A stretch of DNA of 64,000 nucleotides from Culex pipiens pallens (Eukaryota > Arthropoda > Insecta > Diptera > Culicidae). The position numbers were made by a program, and so were the translations under genes. The stretch covers positions 212,377,734 through 212,441,733 of the forward strand of contig NC_068938.1 of the NCBI RefSeq assembly GCF_016801865.2. Direction: 5' to 3'. Shown here piece by piece: positions 40,481-52,200 of this stretch; position 1 is the first letter of the stretch, and every line of letters starts with the position of its first letter. The notes below the pieces were generated by a model. That model was not told the origin of the DNA. It saw nothing but the letters and a program-made list of their open reading frames with translations, and did no database searches.

Positions 40481-43097
40481 CAAAACTCGAAGCGATACAC
40501 CACTGTCAATCACACACACCTGTCCCTCTGTGTTCTCTTCTCCGCTCTTCTCCTCCTATTGTTTGTTGTTGTTTGTTCCATTTTGTCTGTATGTTGTTGG
40601 TTAGCTCCCATTTTCATTCTTGATTTTATTTTATTCTCTCTGAATTGATCAGCTTGGCGGGCCAAGCTATGAAACTTTTCATATAAATATGGGTCCTTTT
40701 TTTTTCTTTTGGTGTAATATTCGTGGATAAATAAATTTGCATTGAGTCGAATTATTCTAATTTTGAGGTTAACGATGTTTTAACTGCTAAAATTATTTGA
40801 ATTATATGCTTTTAGTATTAATCATCAGAAAAAAATCAAATTATTAACTATATTTTAATCAAATTCTTAAATTGGTTAATGTTACTATTTTTATTTTGCT
40901 GCTTTGAATTATTCAGTCTAGACACGATAATCCGAAGTTTCAATTATTTGAAGTTCGATTTTTTTTACTTTTTACAACAAATTCGAGTTCTGTGACCCCA
41001 TTTTGGTAGCATTTGACTGGTAGGTTTCCTGTTACATTTTAAAATGTATTTTCTCAATATTAAATCTCCTCCATTTAGGTCGCCGTTTTGGAATTTCCAA
41101 ATTTCTTTAGAGCTTTTTTTGGGGTCATATTTGGTTCATTCTCGAAAAAAAGTCAATTCCGGAAATCTTGAATTGTGTTCATGAATTTGAGAACTACGTA
41201 GTAATATATTAATGAATCATTTCCTTTCTGGTTCTTAAATTCATGAACTAAATTCACGATTACTGGAAATGATTATTTTTTTGTGTTCACTTTTCTGAGG
41301 ATTTCGGGTCGTAGAATGAAGCTTAGATTCAAGGCAAATATCAAACTGAAAATTTTGTTCTGGATTATGTGAGTGTATAATCTCAATTGATTTAAAAATA
41401 AGTCGTTTAATGTTTCGAGAAAAAACATGTCATAGCAATGTCTTTTTTAAATGTTTTCAAATGCAGATTAATATTTAATGATATTTGTTAGTTTAAAAAA
41501 GATAGTAATTAGTCTGATTTATCTTTAAAAATATATATATATACTTGACATTTTCTGGAAAAAAAATTAAATTGAATTAAATTAAATGACAATATATTAA
41601 AGTATTCTAGGTAATAATTTTGATCCTTGGTTCTGAGAAAAAAAGTTGCAGGTTCAACAAAATCTATTTTGGCATTAAAACCAAAAATATATTACATTGA
41701 TTTTTTAAATTTAAAATCAAGCGATAGATTTTTTGTAGGCAAGAAAAAATATGTGTAGTTATGTAGTTAATTTTTGATGTTAAAGTCAATTGATGGATTC
41801 AATAGGAAATTAAGTGATATTAATAATTGTCATAATATAGGTATATAATTGTATGTTGCTGTTTTTTTTATTATTTTTTTTATGGCAGACAATAAATAGT
41901 TTTTAATACGAAATTAAAATTAAAATTATATGAAAGCTATAAATTGGCTTTCATATTATTTATGTTTTGTCAAATATTTTCAAAAGCGTCGTTTTTTTTT
42001 ATTTTAATGTTGTTTCTCAAAGATTATTCTTAAAAATTTTCTTTTCGAAACGATTTTGAGAATAGTTTATTTAAAAAATAACTTAAATAAAGGAAATGCA
42101 CACATCTTTAGCAAGTTGCAGATTTTACAAAATTCCCATACTTTCAAGAAGATCCAATAGATCAAGTGCTCGATGGAAATTCTCTTTATTCAATGATTCT
42201 TATTTTGTCATCATTATTTATATATCTATGGAAATATTACAAATTTCAGATGAAGACTTCGATGTATTAATTAAAAAGTTAATTTTTACTAAGTTTTTTT
42301 TTAATTATCTACCTAATGTTACACGCCTCTATGTAAATCCATGTTTGAAGTTTCATTTGCTATTGTTCCTTATATTAAGCTTTTTTTTGGTTTGACGATA
42401 TTCTTGATACACGCTACACTTATTCAAAAATAAGAGATCTTGGGTTCTATTTAATTCAAACGAGACCACTCACAAAATCTCTCTCGCAAGAGCAACACGC
42501 GGTAAGTATCTACTACTAAAGCGTCTTTACGAGACTTAGAATTTGGGATAATAATTGACAAATAAGAAAACGTTCGCACAATTGTAGTCATATGGAATAA
42601 AGATAAAAGATTTAAAAACAAATGCTAGCAAAAACTAAAAAGAAAACTTATATAGAGAAAGAGAGAAGAAAAAGGAAATATTTAACGAAGCAGTTTAACG
42701 AAAGTCATGATTTCGAACCAGTTCGTCAAACAGATTGAACGACAAAAAGTCACACAAAACTAACTAAATTGTTTTTATTAGCGAATCGACGACGACGACG
42801 AATTAAATATTTGTTACTTGGCAGTGAACAACCACGTTCCACACAAATCGCACACGAAGCGCGTCATTTGTCATTTGTATTTGAATCAATTTGTAAACGA
42901 AACCGCAGAAGAGAAAAATAGTGAAATTCACTAGTCGAATCAAACCAATTGTCAATAGAGCAAATTTGCGCTAAACAACAAAAACCAACAAAAAAACACA
43001 ATGAGAAATAAAAGCTGAATTATTGAGCAAAACGAGTATCGAAAAGATAGAAAAGAAACATTAAAAAAAGTGACCACGTGTCGTCGTTGATTTAATC
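40481..43097. other. Convergent intergenic region, NELL to TTLL1
   Basis: AT-rich. A pogo-like MITE trace lies near 40917-40960 (AATCCGAAG, CAATTATTTGAAG). No gene was seen. The TTLL1 3' UTR occupies part of the right side, with AATAAA on the minus strand at 42774-42779. Confidence 0.5.
42774..42779 (-). terminator. Candidate polyadenylation signal of TTLL1
   Basis: TTTATT on the plus strand reads AATAAA on the minus strand, about 320 bases past the stop codon at 43098. Confidence 0.4.
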
Positions 43098-43236
43098 TCA
43101 TTTCCACCGGTTGTTGTTGGATCTGCTTTTGCCGTTGTTGTTGGGCGCTCCGTCGTCCTGCGCGGCAATCTCCTCGTCGATCAGCAGGTCAAAATTGCCC
43201 AGCATTTCCGGGTTCGGGATCTTGTTCCACCTTACA
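43098..43236 (-). CDS. TTLL1: TTLL1 exon 4
   Basis: Acceptor TTTCAG on the minus strand; phase 2 entry. It encodes RWNKIPNPEMLGNFDLLIDE, then an Asn/Ser-rich, basic end NNNRWK and TGA. The WNK...EVLGN-like motif is conserved in TTLL1. Confidence 0.93.
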
Positions 43237-46200
43237 CTGAAAGAAAACGTCCCTTTACTGTAAATGCCATCAAAGATTGCCATGCCCTGCGTTTGACAAG
43301 TAGTCACCTTGAACTTGCCAAAGCAGGGTTTAAACTTACTCCGGAACACCATCCGGTGGCAACACAATGTTCAAAATATTGTCGATCAACTTGTACTTCA
43401 GTATCCTATCGTTGGCCGTCGTCGACGTCAACGAGGGCGACGCATTAACCTCCACCAGCCACGGCTTCAGCGCGTTGTCGATGATGATGTCGTACCCGTA
43501 ACACTCGAAGCAGTGCCGATCGCTGGCCATCACGCTCGAGACGGCCTTCAATGAGTGTACGATCAACCAGGTAATCGCCCCAAACAGCTTGTCCGTAACT
43601 TCCTTCCCGCGGGTTCCCTCCAGGTACAGGCGCAAGTTCTGGACGCTCCACTTGCCGCCGTGATGGTTGTTGTACTCACCCTGTAATCAATCCAATCTAA
43701 TTACCTCGAATAACCCTTAAGCAATTTCTGTCAATTCTTACGCCGTGCTTCTGGACGCTCACGTTGGTCAGGTGCACGTACATATTGTCCAGCTCGGTGA
43801 CGCTGGTGTCGTACTTGACGGTGCAGAACCGACAGAAGCCCAGCCGGAACAGGTAAGCCTTGAGCGGGCGGAACGACGTCACCAGGACGTACAGGCGTAG
43901 GTCAAACTTTTTGCCGCCAATCAGGAGGGGGTTTTCGATGTATCTGAGGAAAAACTTTGTGTGGAGTATATTTTTTTGCAAAATTTTGATAAAATATTGA
44001 TTTGAAAACAGAATTACCAATTACCACTTGTCTCATAAAATTAGTGGACAGATTTCACTAATAACTAAATACAGTAATTCCATTTGAAAAAAAAAAAGTT
44101 ATCCGATTGGGCTCAAAATTTTTCTGGGGGTCCCTTGGCCTTTTCTGGGGGTTCCAAAATAATTAGACCCGTATTTTTTGGACCAAAGAGCCTATGTCTG
44201 AAAATAGTTTTATCGGATTCCTCGGAAAATTTTACATAACATTACAAAAAAATTGCGATGTCGAGCAGCACGTTTCCGAGTTATGATTTTTTCAAAATAA
44301 AAACTGGGTTTTTTGACGCGCAACGTGCCTTGTTGGGGTGGTCCAGAAAATGACAGTTTTGATCGACTTTCGCAAAAAGCATTTTCTTTCAAAAAATCAT
44401 AACTCATAATCATGAGTCTGCGTCATTTCAACCGAATTTAGCTCTTCTGGACCCACAACAAAGGTGATTGATTGGGCTTTTAGAGAAGAATAGTCTGGAG
44501 TTTTTGAAAATCTAGCATGATATTTGAAAAAGTCGTATGCCGTAAGTCATAAGTATCGGGGAAAAACTTACACTAAAACTAGATGTTTAATATAGAAACC
44601 AATTTAATCTGTTCTAAGAGCAAATTGTTCCAAAAATTTAAAAACATAGAAAATTCATCAAAACACTTTGAGAGTAACAAAATTATTCTATAACTTGGGT
44701 AAGGCCGCTAATTTTTTTTTTCTTAGCTTATGTCTTCGTTTACGTCAGTGGATGTTTACATTAACTTTGTCCATGAATTTCCTTTATCAAGAGAAGCCAT
44801 GCAATTTTGCGGATGGGTTACACAAAATGGGCATGTGAATATTTTAAAAAATCTGTATGTTGAGAAGGAATTCAGGTGCCAACCGATAGGAGTTTTAGAA
44901 GTTTAAATCTTTTGAAAAAAAATTGTGAGAAAATGGTTAAATATTATTAAGGCTAGTGATCTTTCACGGCAAACAATCTTAGTTTCGCGGCATGCCAAAT
45001 AAAAAACATTGGAATTTTACGGAAATTTCACGTCACTCTAAAAATTGCACAAAATATACGCCAAAATGTGTTATTTTGGTATAACTATTTATATGAAAAA
45101 AACTTGTTTTGGATTGTTTTAGGAAATTTGGCCGAATTTCGTTAGTTGAATTTATGAGCTATTTTAATTTTATTGAGATTTTAAACATTTCATTTGCTCT
45201 AATATCACCAAAAAGAAGCACAATCCCCGAGCATGGGTAAATAACAAGGGAAATGCGTAATAATACCTTTCTCTGGTATCAATACCAAATTTTGGTATTC
45301 CTGGACCCTTAAAAATTTGTCTAAAGGATTATGCAAGAGCAAAATGTGGTATCATACCAATTTAAGGTATTGTTTTGATATTGCAAAATTGCAGAATTTG
45401 TCAATGGTCGAACACCACATTTTGGTATTATTTTGGTATTAAAGTGTTTTATCAAATTCCTCTGAAACTATGGGAAAATTTTGACCAATTTTGACAAAAT
45501 AATTAATTTTGCGCTAAAACGAGGTCTCAAAGCGAATGCTTTCATTGAAAACCGGAAATTTCAAACTTGATTTTAAACATTTTTGATATACCCCCTACAG
45601 AAATGACTTGAAATTGTGGAAAATTTTATAAGTCAGGATGGCACATTTTGGTATTATTTTGGTATTAAGGTGTTTTATCAATTTCCTCTGAAACTATGGG
45701 AAAATTTTGACCAATTTTGACAAAATAATTAAATTTGCGCTAAAATGATGTCTCAAAGCGAATGCTTGCATTGAAAACCGGAAATTTCAAACTAGATTTT
45801 AAACATTTTTGATATACCCCCTACAGAAATGACTTGACATTGTGGAAAAATTTCTAAGTCAGGATGCCACATTTTGGTATTATTTTGGTATTAAGGTGTT
45901 TTATCAATTTCCTCTGAAACTATGGGAAAATTTTGACCAATTTTGACAAAATAATTAATTTTGCGCTAAAATGATGTCTCAAAGCGAATGCTTGCATTGA
46001 AAACCGGAAATTTCAAACTAGATTTTAAACATTTTTGATATACCCCCTACAGAAATGACTTGACATTGTGGAAAAATTTCTAAGTCAGGATGCCACATTT
46101 TGGTATTATTTTGGTATTGAAAGGTTTCATCAATTTTCTCTGAAACCATGGATTTTTTTAAAATTTTTGACGAGATAATTAATTTTGCGCTAAAATGACT

Positions 46201-49200
46201 TGAAACCCAAAAATGTTAAAGCTGATTTAAATTTTTTTTTTGTGATATACCCACTAATATTTTTTTCAAAAACGTTGAAATTTTTCTAAGTTGGGATAAC
46301 CAAATACTTTGAAAAACGAGTCAATCAACAGATTATTGAATTTTGGTGAATTTCAATCCATTTTCATTTTAATAATACTTATTTTTCAATCTTGTTATTT
46401 TTCAGAAGCTTCAAGAACTTCAAGTACAGCCGTTCATCAATGACAAATGTATTTGGTGTGGTGAAGAATATCACTAAAAACAACATGGAATCATCAGGTG
46501 AGTAGATTTGGTTGTTGCATAAGGATCATTTACGTTTTTTTCACTAACTGCAAGTGCTGCACTAACAATGGTATGAAAATACCAAATTTTGGTATTACTT
46601 GTGCAAATACCAGCGACCATAATGTGCTCTTGGTTGCCCAGTAATAGATGGTAAAGTACCATGAAATCAAACCAATATCATGTTTGTGGAAGACCACAGG
46701 AATACCAAAATATGATTTTCCAAGGGCGCGGGAATACCTAAAATTAAAACCATGACAATACCAAGTTTTGGTATTCAAGCAATGTTCAAAAATCCAGAAG
46801 ACCTCAACTTGGTATTGAAATGATTTTATTTTGTGGTATTATTTTACCTTTGGAATAACATGGTATGGTATTGTTGTACCCTTCCACATACAAGCTTTTG
46901 GTATGATTTCATGTTATTTTACCATCTATTACTGGGCAACCAAGGGCACATTTTGGTCGCTGTTATTTGCCCAAGTAATACCAAAATTTGGTATTCCCGT
47001 GTTATTTACCCCTGCTCGGGTCCAAACGTTAATTTTGTTTATTTTCCTACATTTCAGCAGTAGGGAAATTTTAGTATTTTAATAAGGTTTGGGCACCTTT
47101 TCGGTCAATTTATGCATTTCGTAGGATATTCTTATGAACAATATATTCTAAAAAAAAGTTGTAAATCTGACATACAAATCACTAGCCCTAAATATAATTA
47201 AACAAAATTTAAAAAAATAAGTTGCAAAATCTAAAATTGCTTTTGAATTTGTTAGTTATATCTCGGAATCTGTTTGGCTTGATTTCCAATGTTAAATAAT
47301 CATTTTTTGTGAAATATTCTGCACTTTTCAATTAAAAACATTTGTCCAAAATCAGTGTTATTAGCATTTAACCCTTTCAGGCCTGATGGGTCATATATGA
47401 CCCATACCGAAATTCGGTTTTATAAAATCACACAGTGCTCAAAACATATAACATTGTTCAGCAAAGTTGTAATTTATGAGTTTCTCTACCTAGGAAAAAA
47501 TGTTTGAGTGGTTGTTAATGGCCTTTTTGACGACCTAGAACATCCTGAAAACCTGAAATTTGGAAACTTCAGAAAATGTTGAAGATAATTCAGGCTTACA
47601 ACGATTTTTCAAGGCAAATGAAGTTTAGTTATTACCAGTCACATCCCCACGACCATTTGGGACCACTTCGATCCCTTTGGATCTCTTTTGGGATGATCTA
47701 GGTCCTCCAAAGTGTCCTGGAATACAGATCTTGGAGTCTACCGCCGTAACAACACGATTCTACCAAGTTTCCGATTATGGTTCATATTCAGTAATGTCCC
47801 TGGGACCCTTTGGCAACACTATGAGCTATGTGGATCACTTTTGGGATGTTCTAGGTCCTCCAAAGTCTCCTGGAATACAGATCTTGGAGTCTACCGCCGT
47901 AACAACACGATTCTACCAAGTTTCCGATTATGGTTCATATTCAGTGATGTCCCTGGGACCCTTTGGCAACACTATAAGCTATGTGGATCACTTTTGGGAT
48001 GTATTGGGTCCTCCAAAGTGTCCTGGAATACAGATCTTGGAGTCTACCTCCGTAACAACACGATTGTACCAAGTTTCCGATTATGGTTCATATTCAGTGA
48101 TGTCCCTAGAACCCTTTGGCAACACTATGAGCTATGTGGATCACTTTTGGGATGTTCTAGGTCCTCCAAAGTCTCCTGGAATACAGATCTTGGAGTCTAT
48201 CGCCGTATCAAAACGATTCTACCAAGTTTCCGATTATGGTTCATATTCAGTGATGTCCCTGGAACCCTTTGGCAACACTCTGAGCTATGTGGATCACTTT
48301 TGGGATGTTCTAGGTCCTCCAAAGTCTCCTGGAATACAGATCTTGGAGTCTACCGCCGTAACAACACGATTCTACCAAGTTTCCGATTATGGTTCATATT
48401 CAGTAATGTCCCTGGGACCCTTTGGCAACACTATGAGCTATGTGGATCACTTTTGGGATGTTCTAGGTCCTCCAAAGTCTCCTGGAATACAGATCTTGGA
48501 GTCTACCGCCGTAACAACACGATTCTACCAAGTTTCCGATTATGGTTCATATTCAGTGATGTCCCTGGGACCCTTTGGCAACACTATGAGCTATGTGGAT
48601 CACTTTTGGGATGTTCTAGGTCCTCCAAAGTCTCCTGGAATACAGATCTTGGAGTCTACCGCCGTAACAACACGATTCTACCAAGTTTCCGATTATGGTT
48701 CATATTCAGTAATGTCCCTGGGACCCTTTGGCAACACTATGAGCTATGTGGATCACTTTTGGGATGTTCTAGGTCCTCCAAAGTCTCCTGGAATACAGAT
48801 CTTGGAGTCTACCGCCGTAACAACACGATTCTACCAAGTTTCCGATTATGGTTCATATTCAGTGATGTCCCTGGGACCCTTTGGCAACACTATGAGCTAT
48901 GTGGATCACTTTTGGGATGTTCTAGGTCCTCCAAAGTCTCCTGGAATACAGATCTTGGAGTCTACCGCCGTAACAACACGATTCTACCAAGTTTCCGATT
49001 ATGGTTCATATTCAGTAATGTCCCTGGGACCCTTTGGCAACACTATGAGCTATGTGGATCACTTTTGGGATGTTCTAGGTCCTCCAAAGTCTCCTGGAAT
49101 ACAGATCTTGGAGTCTACCGCCGTAACAACACGATTCTACCAAGTTTCCGATTATGGTTCATATTCAGTGATGTCCCTGGAACCCTTTGGCAACACTCTG

Positions 49201-52200
49201 AGCTATGTGGATCACTTTTGGGATGTTCTGGGTCCTCCAAAGCGTCCTGGAATATAGATCTTGGAGTCTACCGCCGTATCAACACGATTCTACCAAGTTT
49301 CCGATTATGGTTCATATTCAGTGATGTCCCTGGGACCCTTTGGCAACACTATGAGCTATGTGGATCACTTTTGGGATGTTCTGGATCCTCCAAAGTGTCC
49401 TGGAATACAGATCTTGGAGTCTACCGCCGTAACAACATGATTCTACCAAGTTTCCGATTATGGTTCATATTCAGTGATTTCCCTGGGACCCTTTGACGAA
49501 CACGAGAAACCAATCCGCGGACGTGGAGATAAGTGAGATTGAGGGGAAACCTCGTATATTTTTGACCCATATATAATTCGATACCGATCATATAGCCCAA
49601 TTTTCAGCTCGAATTTTGCCAAAGAGTATGTTAGCGAGTAGAAAGTTGCAGTTGAAGCACTTCTCCGTGTATTGTTACAGAGTTTTTCAATGCTCAGATT
49701 CAGCCGCCCACAGATCGTTCGAGAGATTGAATGTGTTAGGTTTTGGGAGGTTTATGACATGAACAAATTCAACTCACCCTACCCCTTTTGCCTCGCCAGA
49801 AGGGATTCAAGCCATCCTTTCGGTTACAAAGCGAAACCCGCCAGAAGCTGGCAACCTTTAGCATTACTAGACTCCAAGATCTGTATTCCAGGACACTTTG
49901 GAGTGTTGCCAAAGGGTCCCAGGGACATCACTGAATATGAACCATAATCGGAAACTTGGTAGAATCGTGTTGTTACGGCGGTAGACTCCAAGATCTGTAT
50001 TCTAGGACACTTTGGAGGACCTAGAACATCCCAAAAGTGATCCACATAGCTCATAGTGTTGCCAAAGGGTCCCAGGGACATCACTGAATATGAACCATAA
50101 TCGGAAACTTGGTAGAATCGTGTTGTTACGGCGGTAGACTCCAAGATCTGTATTCCAGGAGACTTTGGAGGACCTAGAACATCCCAAAAGTGATCCACAT
50201 AGCTCAGAGTGTTGCCAAAGGGTTCCAGGGACATCACTGAATATGAACCATAATCGGAAACTTGGTAGAATCGTTTTGATACGGCGATAGACTCCAAGAT
50301 CTGTATTCCAGGAGACTTTGGAGGACCTAGAACATCCCAAAAGTGATCCACATAGCTCATAGTGTTGCCAAAGGGTTCTAGGGACATCACTGAATATGAA
50401 CCATAATCGGAAACTTGGTAGAATCGTGTTGTTACGGCGGTAGACTCCAAGATCTGTATTCCAGGACACTTTGGAGGACCCAGAACATCCCAAAAGTGAT
50501 CCACATAGCTCATAGTGTTGCCAAAGGGTCCCAGGGACATCACTGAATATGAACCATAATCGGAAACTTGGTAGAATCGTGTTGTTACGGCGGTAGACTC
50601 CAAGATCTGTATTCCAGGACACTTTGGAGGACCTAGAACATCCCAAAAGTGATCCACATAGCTCATAGTGTTGCCAAAGGGTCCCAGGGACATTACTGAA
50701 TATGAACCATAATCGGAAACTTGGTAGAATCGTGTTGTTACGGCGGTAGACTCCAAGATCTGTATTCCAGGAGACTTTGGAGGACCTAGAACATCCCAAA
50801 AGTGATCCACATAGCTCAGAGTGTTGCCAAAGGGTTCCAGGGACATCACTGAATATGAACCATAATCGGAAACTTGGTAGAATCGTTTTGATACGGCGAT
50901 AGACTCCAAGATCTGTATTCCAGGAGACTTTGGAGGACCTAGAACATCCCAAAAGTGATCCACATAGCTCATAGTGTTGCCAAAGGGTTCTAGGGACATC
51001 ACTGAATATGAACCATAATCGGAAACTTGGTAGAATCGTGTTGTTACGGCGGTAGACTCCAAGATCTGTATTCCAGGACACTTTGGAGGACCCAGAACAT
51101 CCCAAAAGTGATCCACATAGCTCATAGTGTTGCCAAAGGGTCCCAGGGACATCACTGAATATGAACCATAATCGGAAACTTGGTAGAATCGTGTTGTTAC
51201 GGCGGTAGACTCCAAGATCTGTATTCCAGGACACTTTGGAGGACCCAGAACATCCAATAATGAAATGTAACTTTTTTTTGCCTGTTTCTGTTTACTCATG
51301 GAAAAAATTAACTACTGGTACCAAAATTGTAGATTAACACAGCTCAGAAAAATTCAGGCCTGAAAGGGTTAAGAAAAGTTGCTCTTAATTCTGAAAAAAA
51401 AAGTTTCATTAGAAAAAGACAAAGGTTTCATTATTTTAACATTCAAAATCAAACCAATAGTTTCCGAGATATCGCGAGTTGAAAATGAGGACTTATTAGA
51501 TGCCACAAAAAAAACTAATTTTTCACAAAATTTAGATTTAAGAGCCGTCCGATCAACGATGTCAAATAAAGACAGCTCTTCAAAAATATGGTTTTGCAGG
51601 CGTGCTGTTCCTTCATAAAATATTTTGAAAATGCCAAAACTTTTTTTCGAAACTTATCAAAAAATCTCGAAATAAAAAATACGTATTGTGGAAATTCAAA
51701 CTTAATTGATTCTAAGCCAAATAAAAAAAATCGGGAAATTTGTTTTTCCGTGTACCTTTCTGAAAAGTCCTTATCAAAACCTACAACTTTGCTGAAGACA
51801 CCATCGATCAAGAAATCCCTTTCAAGATACAGATTTTTGAATAATCACATGCCCATTTTGTATGACTCAAGATTTATATGGAAAAACAAATAATACAAAA
51901 ATGCTGCATTTGACATAGAGCAAGGTTGCGACATGGACAACGCTTTATCCAATTCAAAATTAGAAAATTGTAAAATTCTACCCTTTGACTCATCAACATT
52001 GTGCTATACAAGAATTAATTAGAAAATCTTTTAAAGAAATACCGATTTTCGAAAAAAATAATTCAATGCACTTTCGCACTGTAGTGAATCTCACAAAATA
52101 GTTTTAAAAACATTTAAAGGTTTGACCATCATACTAAGAGGAATCGAAATAAAATACTAAACATTTTCAAAATGAGGGATCATGGGAAATATCTGCAGTA

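Larger units (their letters stand above)
47368..51372. mobile_element. piggyBac-like element carrying an inverted 153-bp tandem array
   Basis: TTAA on both sides (47368-47371, 51369-51372). Left end CCCTTTCAGGCCTGATGGG and right end TTCAGGCCTGAAAGGG. TTAA targets and CCC... ends fit the piggyBac superfamily, and the 134-bp element at 16338 shares the ends. The interior is two tandem arrays in opposite orientation around a 370-bp centre. No transposase frame was seen, so it is non-autonomous. About 4 kb is very large for a MITE. Confidence 0.85.

Noticed and set aside
47677..49496. Open frames of 526 and 594 codons across the forward 153-bp array
   Set aside because: The unit length is a multiple of three, so any stop-free frame continues through the array. 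Two frames are open at once, and the reverse array gives mirror frames. There is no signal peptide, domain or splice context.
49498..49866. Array centre as a coding gene fragment
   Set aside because: A short open frame exists but no family could be recognised, so it is listed only as unique sequence.
49824..51299. Minus-strand open frames of 491 and 410 codons
   Set aside because: Same artefact as the forward array; these are the repeat in the other orientation.
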